Part shown: piece by piece, positions 22,393 to 38,063 of the stretch
Position numbering within the stretch: position 1 is the first letter of the stretch
How the letters are laid out: each line of letters opens with the position of its first letter
NCBI GenBank assembly: GCA_030704615.1
Contig: CM060733.1
Span: 18,910,001-18,974,000, forward strand
Length of the DNA: 64,000 nt
Reading direction: 5' to 3'
Origin: Takakia lepidozioides
Lineage: Eukaryota > Streptophyta > Takakiopsida > Takakiales > Takakiaceae
Made by a program: the position numbers and the translations under genes
Notes under the pieces: generated by a model
What the model saw: the letters and a program-made list of their open reading frames with translations, nothing else
Told to the model about the DNA's origin: nothing
Database searches by the model: none

Positions 22393-24718
22393 TCAAGTTG
22401 TGACAGTCCTCTCAACAAGGAAAACGTTGCCCTTGTCATCTCGACCCACTCTGAGCATCTCATCCACATATCTAAGCTGAAGTTAAGGTTGTGCGTAGAC
22501 ATTCATAGAGCCCATCTATTTACCATGACACCAAAACAGTAAGATGAAGGATACGTGATTTCCAGCCAGCCTTCTGGATTAAAGATACTCAAGAGCACAT
22601 CGTAGTTCTTCCGAAACAAGCTCAGCAGCTGTTCCACCATGGCAATTTCATGGATTAGCATAGGAAAAACCAAGCTATCTTTCTCTAAATGGCAAAAGAT
22701 ATGGAGAGACCTACCTGTTCTGGTACGATGGATGACTTCTCGAAGTGTATATTGACACGCTGCACTCACACCCAACATGAGTAAGAGACTTGCCTCACAC
22801 CCATATGACATACACAGTCACTCTTCCTAGTTACATTGCACAGAACTTGTATGCAAAGCCACCTCAGATATTCAAGCAACACCCTAGGGGAAAATTCTAG
22901 TTAAGTCTGTGATTTCAGCATGAACTTCTACTCTGAGAATTAGTACGAACCGTAGGGGAAGCAATGGTGTAAGAAGCTTCAATTGTGAAAGAGCCTGTAA
23001 GCGCGCGAAGTCCCACCACACTAAACCCAACTTTGTTCACAGCCGTCTTCTGCTCTTAGGAGGTTCAAAGCGATAGTCAACACTTGGCAGATTCTTGTGG
23101 ATTACAGTCAAGACAAAAGGCCTTTATTCTAAATGCAATTGTCTGACTGGCTCAACAACCAGAACAATAACGACAAACAACACCTCTAGAACAAATTACC
23201 AGGCTCAGATAAGCCATTTCTATGCACAGAGACACAACAGAGTGAAGGAAGGGCCCCGAGGAGAGGAGAACCATGAACTAACCTGATCGACATCAATGAC
23301 TTGCAAAAAGTCCTCCAATTTGATGAAATCCCTCAGCCCCAACTTTGTCCTCTTGGAACCCAATATAGAAATGGTGCTATACAGAAGTTTCCACTCACCT
23401 TTCACCTGGAACACTTTCGCTGGTCAAGCTTCATTCACCATCTTTTCCACAACTACATAATACAAAAAGTTACAAAGACACCAAATTGCAAAGACTTACA
23501 ACTCCTACTTGTCAGTCAAATGTGATAGAAGCACAGATAGCAAGCTGCCTGTTGCTACCTTGTCCAAATTATCAGTGGGCCTAGGATATGGATTTGACGC
23601 CTCAAGCAGCTGGAGCAGCCTCTCCACTTCAGCCTTGTGTGCTGCCTGGACCCCAAAGATGCCCCTGTTCAAGCCTGCACACATCAAGTATCACCACTTC
23701 AGCGCTGACTCAGCAACCACCTCAACAGCACGGCCTGCCTTTGGGACCTGCTGTAACCACTAGTGGATCTTACCAAACTCAAGCTCTGGGGTGTAGAGCA
23801 GTCCCCAGCAGGATATAACTATCCGCTACATGCAGAGGGCAGGGGAGACATAAAAGAGAGAGAGACGTTGGGAGGTAGTTTGAGGAAGAGGACAAGTTTG
23901 CAAACATTCTAAGTCTTACTTGCATAACCCTCACAATACCACTCACCTCTTGGAGCCAACAACCAGCTAACACCATGCTCATCAAGCTTTACCACCCCAT
24001 GTTGCAAACCACCGGAAGGAATTCCTTAGAAATGATGCTGCAAGTTGGAATTGTACTGACTTCTGTCAGACAATGATTCATGTTTCAAAGGCTGGACGGA
24101 GAATAAGAAATTGAGCCAGAAGTAGCTCCAAATGCATTGAACTGTGGCTTCCATATTTGTTGCCAACAATCTGCTCATCGGCTGTCTATATGATGGTTTC
24201 TATTGCTTACACATGTACTGGCTTGATATATAGAATTTCATATCTCAAGTCAGGTATGCTTTAACTGCGTTGTGGATTCTCTGCTTATCCCACGACCTGC
24301 ATTTGAGCATTCGATAGTCATTCTGAACAAAGGTTTGTGAGGCTACTACACCTTCAACAGCCGCCAGCAATGCGCCTTTCACGTCATCAATGCCTGCAAA
24401 CTCTCTGCTGCTACTCTCAAGGTTGGCTGCCTGAACAGCCCCCTGCATGGTCAGTGAGCTCTCTGAATCGCTGAGCCCATTGCATATCCACCTTCGAAAT
24501 CCTCTCCAGCTCAGCTCCTTTCTTACAGAAAATGCAGAGTCCTTGAACCTGCATCGCTCACCTAGCCGTATTCCATAATGTCGTAGTCCCCCATACACTC
24601 TCCTTCCTGTCGGAAACTCATTGATGTGCTTATGAATATCTTGATGGAAACTTCGACTCCTTTGTATCCATAAAGAGCTAAACGGGCGAGCCAAAGCCAG
24701 TGAGAAGGAGGTCGCCAT
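22393..24718 (-). CDS. Plastid lipid-associated protein / fibrillin (7 exons, 300 aa)
   Basis: PAP/fibrillin proteins are lipocalin-like proteins of plastoglobules, thylakoids and the envelope. Exons: 24718..24352, 23674..23559, 23405..23283, 23049..22951, 22759..22715, 22628..22555, 22471..22393 (903 nt, phases consistent). After an Arg/Ser-rich, transit-like N-terminus come [103 protein letters not shown] and the signature [14 protein letters not shown]. The [12 protein letters not shown] and [16 protein letters not shown] blocks recall the FBN6 (PAP6) subgroup, an assignment made from memory. MATSF at 24718 is preferred; an upstream in-frame ATG at 24856 would add 46 residues less typical of a transit peptide. 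It is divergent from HEMB. Confidence 0.88.
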
Positions 24719-25435
24719 GTCTGCCCACCTTCCCAAGGTCTTTCTGGGCACCAGCCCTTCAAGTTTGAATATCCTAAGACGGAAAAAATTCTCTAGCGAC
24801 AATAGGCAGCCGCAACTGTAGAGACCAGCAAATGAAAACCAGGAAAATATCTCCACTACTCGGCCGTTACAAGCGCATCAGCGTTGTAACGAGCTGAAAC
24901 TTTCTGCATACGGGGTTACTAATGACCCATTCATGCCCCCGCATCCTAAGCCATCCATAGCTTGCACCAGTGAGGACAAGAGACGCATCCAACATCGTGT
25001 CTTTCGACCTCATCTTTCAAATTATGCAAGCCCATTGCTCTGCGTCCAACACACCACAGCTGGGTCATGAAGATCTTTGCCTTCGACTGTCAGCCACCAA
25101 AGAACTCTAAGCTATGAATGTGATACAATCTGTAGCAGACAGACAACTTGCTTACACCTACTACCACTTCCGTTGTAGTTGAAGTCTGAAACAGAAGTTG
25201 ATATGAGCATTGAGAGCGTGTAACCCACTAACCAATCGGTCGTAGGCAGCAAGAACCCTCTTATCCAAAAGGGGCATTTTTGGACCCATAGTAACTAAGA
25301 GCTACCGAAATATTATTCTCCTTTTCTTACAAAGCTTTGGACAAATAGACCTCCGCTACCCCCATAGTGAGTGCTCTTGGTCTGAAGCTCATCAGCTGAA
25401 GGAAGGCTTGAAGCTCTGAGACATATCATCAGATC
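24719..25435. promoter_or_regulatory. Intergenic region between divergent fibrillin and HEMB
   Basis: About 0.7 kb separates the two start codons of two plastid-protein genes, so both promoters must lie here or in the leaders. I saw no distinctive box that I would name with confidence. No gene is supported in the interval. Confidence 0.45.
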
Positions 25436-31115
<5,680 letters not shown>

Positions 31116-32496
31116 ATCAAAAGAAGAATTTGCGTATGAGTTTCAGCTGACGGGAGGAAAGCACCAGCGGTTAAGGTCAAGCACAAGCAACTTCTTTATT
31201 GTGAGGCACCAGATAGTGGTGAGAAAAGGTGGTTGGGGTCAATTTGTGGGAAGAGATGGCAAAAACATTTACTCAGGGATCTCTTTGGATGGCACAGGGC
31301 AGCTGACCAGTAGGCAGAGTCTAGATAAAAGGTAGTCATTGTGAAGTGATTTCATGCAGACCTGCAATTTAGATTGTACTTGTTCCAATTGTGAAACTTC
31401 CACAGCCAGTTTATTTCAAAATCGGATAATGTGCACACCAGCTGGGCTGTTTTGATTCCAGACCCCAGCTACCTGGCGATTCCGGGTACCTGGGACCGGA
31501 TCCGAACCGGAACCACGGCTCCTAGCAGGACAACGATCCTTTTGGGTTGATGGTCAGTCAAATCCTCAATGGGTTATGACACAAGGTCAAGGACAATGTA
31601 GTGAGGGCACCTTCTTCTTCGACCTATTTCAGCCTGTTTTGCCCTCTCATCAGACTCGGCCCTGACAAGTTACTGCCGATATGGCAGCAGGTAAGTATCC
31701 AAAAACAGATAACAGAGATGAGGAGAAGCTTTGGAATGAACACTTTTCCGACCCCAGTCAATGGTGGGACAATGTAGACAAAAAGGTGAATGCCTGTTGG
31801 ACTACAAAGAGAAGCAGATGCAATTCAGAATTGGAACTATTGTAATAAGTAGGGTTAGGGTGTTTGCTGGAAGAACTTCACGCCATCAGTGTCAGCTGCT
31901 AGCAGCAAGATGTATTCATGATTTGTACACAGGCAGGGATAGCTGAAGGACTAGGGATAGAGGTCCAGATTCATCCAAGAGGGCCGGATTTCAAACACAA
32001 GATTACTTCCGATTCCCTGTGGATCAATAGCTACAAGAAATCTGCGTGGGTAGATGGTTAACTGGAAACAGCAGTGGTTTCTTAGACCTTTTGTGGGTCT
32101 TGCTAACTAAGGTAAGGTCTCTGCAGGTAGCCCGCTGTACACTTTGGTTCCAAATTGAGGGCGATGGACTACTAAACTATGCTGGAAGTTGACTATCTCG
32201 GAATATTGAAGATCTGGAGAGTATTCCCACATCTTGCCCATAAAAACGCCACTCATGTCATTCACTAGTTAGGTACTTCACAAGGTGAAGCTTATTGATC
32301 GCCCAAAGCAGAGCTGGATTACGAAGAATAGAAGGGGGGCACTCACTTTTTTGTACTAAGCCTTGGAACATATTACCATCGAAAAATACCAATTAAACAT
32401 AGACTGAAAGATTGAAATGTATTGGCATTGCTTGTCATGAGTTGACATATTCTTATATGTCCTGGTTTTCACGTATTGACTTGTTTGATGCCCTAG
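31116..32496. other. HEMB 3' UTR and spacer
   Basis: The open frame continuing to about 31335 in another phase has no known domain and lies in the presumed HEMB 3' UTR. No gene, repeat or RNA can be supported in the remainder. Confidence 0.45.
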
Positions 32497-32692
32497 GATG
32501 AAACCTTCAAAATGATGGATTTCGCAGCTCCACTTTTGTTGATTCAAGCGGCTGTGCCACGCATGGCTGCTCAAGGGAAGGGGTGTAATTGCCAATGTGG
32601 GCAGCATTGGTGCATACACTATTGGTCCTTGGGGTGGCATCTACTCCAGCTCGAAAGCAGTTGCATTCCTTGAGTGATGCACTTCGATAAGT
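32497..32692 (+). pseudogene. Short-chain dehydrogenase/reductase pseudogene fragment
   Basis: The frame at 32497 reads FAAPLLLIQAAVPRMAAQGK. After a frameshift it continues as ANVGSIGAYTIGPWGGIYSS and SKAVA, and after another shift as HSLSDALR. This is the SDR core: the catalytic S and YxxxK (GPWGGIYSSSK) and the helix following it. Two frame changes and the absence of the NAD(P)-binding Gly-rich start or a C-terminus show that it is broken. The remnant is intronless over the preserved part, which would suit a retrocopy. The family assignment is firm; the subfamily is not. Confidence 0.75.
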
Positions 32693-33715
32693 ACATGAGA
32701 AGAAACAATAGCAGTCCGAAATTGCTCCATTCCAACAATTGCATGTTGTCTAACACCAGATCCGTCCTTCCCCTCCTTCCACTGGGGAGAGAGAGAGAAG
32801 AGACAGAGAGAAAGAAAGGAATAAAACTCATAACGTCTCTATCATGTATCTAGCTTTCAACTTCAAAATGGTAGAATGCTTGAGATAGCTCCATGGAATT
32901 GATCTAGCCACTAAGGTCAGTTTTCTGGCTTTTAGAATCTCAAATGGTGTGAAGTCAATTCTTACTTCTCTCCAGTCCTGTGTCGTACCAAATATCTGAC
33001 GGTCTTTAGATGTGTATCATGTGTCATTTCTGTTTTTGTTTGTCTACCTACACATGCTGCAAAAATGGGATATTATATTCTGTGTTGGGGTGGGGGAGGT
33101 CGATGAGGCAGGTTTATTCAACTAAGGGAGGACTACAAGACAACCAAGATTGCGAGTAGATTCACCTCATTGGTTCAGTGATGGATCACTGAAACATCAA
33201 CTGCATTTTTACCACATTGTTGTTGTGGGAGTTGGCTCTACGGCTTTCTCCTCTCTATCTGGCTACACAGAGTGACCACACTACAAATCTTATGTGCGTT
33301 TTTATATAAGCCAAGTGTTTGGACTGGTTTAGCCATGGTTCTTGAGCTCACTATCATAACCAGCATTCCACCAGGTAACAACTGTCTCTCTGAGTTTATA
33401 GATTCGAGTGTCAACTCCTATAGTGACCTCACGAGGTCTTGAGCTAGATATGTGGCTCTTTATATAATGGTGAATCACTGCTTCAATCCTGGCATGGGCA
33501 AGCACAAGTCTTTGACCATACAACCATATGGAATCCAGTCCTAGGGCAAGAACCTGCTTGTAGTGGACACTAACAGCATGGTAAAACAGCATCTACAGCT
33601 GTAGATGTATAGCCATATCTGAGGTTGTCGACTGGACTTACATGTACTCATCAAACTCCATAGGTTAGTGTGTCAATGTTGATTAATGGTGAGGTGTTAG
33701 CTGTGTTGTAAAGTC
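32693..33715. other. Spacer, no supported gene
   Basis: Purine-rich patch GGGGAGAGAGAGAGAAGAGA near 32783 and a G-rich patch near 33087. Open frames at 33329-33592 (minus) and others show no known domain. Confidence 0.4.
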
Positions 33716-34515
33716 CTATGTTCCATCTATACCCCTCTTCCCATCATCATCACCCGGACCGCAACCTCATTGCCACCATTGTTCAAAAGGCCATTTCCAT
33801 AAACCACCCATTTCCTCAAAGTCCGCTTACACACTAGCATTCATGGTAATGAAGAAGTAAACCTACTCGCCCAACTCGGCGTCTCCCAACCCACAGTTGA
33901 ACCCACAAATGACCCTATCCATATCGCCCACACCCACCCCTTCTGGTTCATACACCCCGTTCCGGATCCCCTTGCACCTAGACTAGTCCGAAACCTTATG
34001 ACCACTCTGACCAGAGAAGCAAATAAACAAGTTGCAGCCTCCATCCGTCATACCAAACATCCAAAAATGGACTCAATCCAATGTACTGCACCATAAACTC
34101 TCAAATCATTTCTGGCTAACCAAAGCTACCGCTGACGCATAAATCCGACGAACACTCAAATTCCGGTATGCCCAATACATGGGCCACCAGCGCAAACATA
34201 TCTTCTGGTCACATTTTGCCACGGTCGTTACCCAAATGACTCGATCTTAGAAAAACGTCAAAAATATGTCCCGCTTATCCTTGCAATCCGAAGGCGTGGC
34301 TGGAAAACCGGCCCGCTAACCGTCATCTCGTCAGTACTCGAGGCGATATTCGTAATGCCAGTATCAATGACATACACGATACCTTCAAAATTCCAATTCC
34401 TCCCATCCACAAGAGCTTCAAAGAAATTCATATCACAGCACTCCATTCACTCACAGCTCACCACCTCCTCTATTCTCAACGGTCAACTGGTGTCCCACAG
34501 GAAACTTTTCTTTTA
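33716..34515 (+). pseudogene. LINE ORF2 C-terminal part (RNase H-like end and C-terminal domain)
   Basis: One frame reads KVRLHTSIHGNEEVNLLAQL, the HxGxxGNExAD-like end of a LINE-encoded RNase H domain, then HIAHTHPFWFIHPVPDPLAP and a basic helix. Further on, in a shifted frame, it reads CHGRYPNDSILEKRQKYVPL and AIRRRGWKTGPLTVIS, followed by an alanine/histidine-rich helix (HITALHSLTAHHLLYSQRST). At least two frameshifts or stops break the frame. The last frame stops at TAG 34516-34518, where the conserved 3' tail begins. The element is 5'-truncated. Confidence 0.7.
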
Positions 34516-34590
34516 TAGGGCCTACCCCCGAAAAGGGCCCGTAGCCGCAAGGCGAAGTGGCTCTTAGTTTGGGCCGGAGTCTTCTTTCTC
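34516..34590 (+). mobile_element. LINE 3' hairpin tail
   Basis: Starting with the TAG stop codon, TAGGGCCTACCCCCGAAAAG is followed by the GTAGCCGCAAGGCGAAGTGG stem-loop, CTCTTAGTTT and GGCCGGAGTCTTCTTTCTC. The tail resembles the insertion at 15448-15528 (minus) and the copies at 8726-8772 and 44316-44394. Here the first stem is weakened and the third hairpin has lost one arm. Its position next to the ORF end identifies the family as a LINE 3' UTR. Confidence 0.75.
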
Positions 34591-34664
34591 TTCCATCTGT
34601 AATGCAAATGTTCTCCGAGCACGTGTAGCGAGTTTTCCCTTATCTATTGATATGCAGCTCGTAT

Positions 34665-35293
34665 TCACTTTATAGAGGAGGAGATGAACCTCACATCAAT
34701 TAGCACGCAACAACACACTTCACAATGATGTACTAAAACACGCTTCCATCTTTGCAGCTTAGAGGAATTATTTTCCATTTGTGACAGTTGTTCAATTGGA
34801 AGTACCAATGAGAGGTTCCGCGGCTTTTGAACGCTTGGCAGCCCCTGACCTTTAACATGTCCTGCTAGATGTTTTCGCCTAGACCTTCCAGCTTTGCTAG
34901 TTGACCATCTGCCCGCAGCAGCTCTCTTCGTACTCCAGTGCCCATGAGAGTGACACACTCCGTCCCTGCCTTCTTCAGCATGTTGAAGGTAACTGTGCCT
35001 GATCCAACCTGCAATCTCTCTGCAACATATGAACAGGGTTTTTGTGCTATTTGCTTGTTTGCTACTGTTACTCCCAGTCTTGCGACCAATGGTCTAACAA
35101 ACTTTCTTGGGCAAAACTCTGACGATACTTGTCTGGTATTTGCGAGGTACTTTCTACAACAGGGTTGGACTCTCCCATACATACAACAACATAGTTGAGC
35201 AAACGCCCCATTGAGCAAACACCCCGTTGTCCCATCCGTGCTAAAATGCCGGATTTTCACCTCCATTGTATTGTTTACACCTACTAGAACCAT
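34665..35293 (-). CDS. Unrecognised open reading frame
   Basis: The frame 35293..34865 (142 codons) includes VKIRHFSTDGTTGCLLNGAF, CCRKYLANTRQVSSEFCPRK and SGTVTFNMLKKAGTECVTLM. A second frame (34958..34665) overlaps its end. The cysteine-rich middle and normal composition make it slightly better than background. There are no splice signals or family matches that I can name. It may be a transposon-derived remnant. Confidence 0.2.
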
Positions 35294-36524
35294 TATCTGC
35301 CTGTTGTATCAGGATAGCTACCTCGGGGGCCTCCCAACGAGTTTCACCAATTCGCCATAAGGACTCATCTCTGCCCATTGATGTCTCAAAGGGTCAAGTA
35401 TTTTGTGTCTGGGTGGCCTCTTCAGGTGATTTTAATCAACACCCGGTCCTCTACCCTGGCTACTTCATGATTTGATGCAAGTGATGACCCTTGTGCATGA
35501 CCGAAGAGCTCAACCCCTTGTCAAATTTGGAATAGATTCATGAAAAGAATGTATATGGCTGCAATGTACCTAGTTCGCGCTTGGAAGGCCTTCCATATTA
35601 TAGTCGTTCTCAGGGCTCCAGAATTCAAAGTACTCCTGGATCAGGTACTTTGAAATTTCATTTCACTGCAAAGGCAGCGTGAAAGAATGGAATCTTACAT
35701 GATTTTCATAGCTGGTCAGAAGGGCTCAGAATTCATCATCCCAAACCTGTGCTCCCTCTATATTTTCTTGCCCCTCATTACGGAGAAACGAAATAGCAGG
35801 CCCTCCCCTTGTCCTCTCCACCATTACCAATCCACATACTTGAAACAAGATGATAAGGAAATGTCACTACACTCACCAGAAGAAACACCACAGTCCACAA
35901 CAAGCACCTTATATTGCTGCCTATAGTCCAGAAAAATTCAGCTGTCTTGGAAGTCCTGTCTGCGCATCATGTACCCAGCGCTGTTATCAACAAAACACTA
36001 CTTTGGTAGTCATCCCCACATTTAAATGAACAATAAGCAAATGTTGATGTAAATCAAAAATGCAGAATGATGGCCTTTTCCTAACCCAGGCCTCTGACCT
36101 AATCCTGATGATGCATGTTGACCTTTATGCTAAGGCTCAGTAACACGTTCTTAGAGACATGGCTCTTAGAGACATGGCTCTTAGAGACATGATCGCTCAT
36201 ATCATTCATCTAAAATCTTCACACATAACACAATTCACTTGGCTTGTATTGGGACACTGCACCAACACCAACATCATCGCAACAAAACAGATTGTCACCT
36301 ACACCAGCTACCCTTGAAGAGGCTTGGGCACAATCAATCATCCTTGATATTCATAAACCCTCCCGTGAAGCCAGCTCCGTTGCAGTTCCCAGGTTTCCTT
36401 TCACTGGACGTCAAAGAAACTATATCTTTATCTTCCTTTTAAGGGAAAAAAAAGAAAAATATCTGACCTTACCACTACCAAATCTGTAAGTTCTTACATT
36501 GTTCTTCATTTTCATTATTATTAT
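35294..36524. repeat. Spacer with a 15-bp triplication (36151-36195)
   Basis: TTAGAGACATGGCTC is repeated perfectly twice and then imperfectly a third time from 36181. No gene is supported. Frames at 35687-35926 and 36239-36489 have no known domain. Confidence 0.5.
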
Positions 36525-36600
36525 TTTTTAAAGAAGAGGAGCAGACAGCAGACGCCCATAAAACTTTACAAAAAGGTGAAAAGGTCCAAAAAGAACAAGG
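36525..36600 (-). mobile_element. Diverged poly(A)-tailed retroposon module
   Basis: The plus strand reads a T-rich run, AAGAAGAGGAGCAGACAGCA, then ACAAAAAGGTGAAAAGG. It corresponds in order to the modules at 3916-4010 and 9473-9600 (T-run, GGGGCAGAGGCCC, AAGGTGGAAAAAATA) but is considerably diverged. Confidence 0.4.
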
Positions 36601-36750
36601 GATTGAAGACAGGAGATCATCGAAATCTGGACAAGTACCATAAGATCATATCCCTCTTTTATACTTTTACATTGTTCCTAATGTTCGCATAGTATATATT
36701 TCCAATAAAAAGAATGATTGTTCCGAATTTGTCGCCAGTACTAACGCGCA

Positions 36751-36905
36751 CATCGGCTGGTAGCTCAGCTGATAGGTGCACAGTGTGTCGCCCTGGTGAT
36801 GCAGGGTTCAATCCTGCTGCCCTGCCCAGTGTGTGGGATTGTTCGCGACGGTATGTCTGGGCGTTGATCGTCCCCATTAGGTCTCATGGCCCATAAATAA
36901 AAGGG
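36751..36905 (+). mobile_element. tRNA-derived SINE, second family
   Basis: CTGGTAGCTCAGCTGATAGG (box A-like) is followed about 35 bases later by GCAGGGTTCAATCCTGCTGC, which has a good box B (GGTTCAATCC) flanked by a complementary T-arm (GCAGG/CCTGC). The body continues through TTGTTCGCGACGGTATG and CGTCCCCATTAGGTCTCATG to CCCATAAATAAAAGGGG and a T-rich end. The acceptor and anticodon arms do not pair like a real tRNA, so this is a SINE head. The body differs from the family at 3886-4263 and 43980-44184. Confidence 0.8.
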
Positions 36906-38063
36906 GTTAATTTTTTCCCCCTCCTCAAGTGCCTGAATTGTGGGCTGTCACCCCCAGGTTTCCTTTTTATTTTATTTTATTTTTTAAATTACCTAGTTCG
37001 GAATCAGTTTTTTATTTTTCCGAAGATACCATTATAATTGTTTAGTTAATTACAAAACCGAAACCACTGATATTTTCCAACAAATGACTGTGACCAGAAC
37101 CATCCTGATGTTCGAAGAACCCAAACCAAAAGTGGGAGGCGGAGGTTCTTTAAATAAGCAACAAGCACCCAACAACCTTGGCCTGGGTCGGGAAGATGAC
37201 TGCCATCTTTCCAGATCTGCTCTTTCAAACCATTATTTCCACTGTCCAAAATCCAACACAGTATACATTTGACTGACAAAGCCAATGCTAGGATTGGGCA
37301 ATTTGAATCACCTAATATCCTGCTTGCCTGCACCAGGCATTTCTCTGATAAACAAGACACCTCTTGCATGGAGGCCTGGGAGGAAAGGGTCCTTTTGTCC
37401 GGTTGTCCACTGACGGGTGGATGATGGAAAAGAGATGGTCCTGGACTTCTGAGTGTAACTAAGAGGTCTACATGAAAGCACATAATGCCACGAAAACATT
37501 GTTTCAGTTTCTTGCCTGTCCACCCTGTTAAGATAAGAGCACTGCCTTATCATACAAATATCGTATTAATTGAACAAGACGTGAACTTTCTAAGTAAAGC
37601 TACTGGTTTTTTGGCAGTTTCCCCGGTAAGTACCTGCATCACCCTCAAGACAATGACTCAGGTGTTGAATCTCCCTTTGTGGCAAGTGATGGTCAAATCA
37701 GATGCGAGTACTTCACACATTGCATGTGTAATTACACTCACATCAAAATTTGCTTGAAGAGAAAGGTGCAAAGGCCATGGGTGATGGAAATGGGACCGAC
37801 TGTATGCTTGCATACATACTTGAAGAATTGAATCACCCCCAAGAACTATTAGGATACATGGTAGAGCCAGACAGAGGACAAGCTCCCAAATTCCAGCCGA
37901 AAAGGATGATTCTACAAGCTCCCGACAACACTGCTATCTTTCCAAACTACCAACATATGGATCTAGCATCATGCAGCAAATCGTATCCAATTTCAATCAT
38001 GAGATTCCAAACCATACAATAAGAACACATCACTCCATAATTAGATTATGGATGTTCACCAGA
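36906..38063. other. Spacer and TPT 3' region
   Basis: A TTTTA-rich stretch occurs at 36961-36985. The right part (about 37750-38063) is probably TPT 3' UTR on the minus strand. Open frames at 37046-37483 (minus) and 37750-38022 (plus) show no known domain. Confidence 0.4.

Noticed and set aside
24562-24856. Upstream in-frame ATG (24856) extending the fibrillin N-terminus
   Set aside because: The added 46 residues are hydrophobic and unlike a transit peptide, while MATSF at 24718 gives a typical one. Kept as a minor alternative.
31116-31335. Open frame continuing past the HEMB stop codon
   Set aside because: It is in a different phase from the last HEMB exon, which ends with the conserved HemB C-terminus. 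No splice site or domain supports it.
36751-36830. Possible functional tRNA gene (boxes A and B present)
   Set aside because: The T-arm pairs, but no acceptor stem or anticodon arm forms around it, and a SINE-like body with an A/T-rich end follows. A SINE head explains it better.
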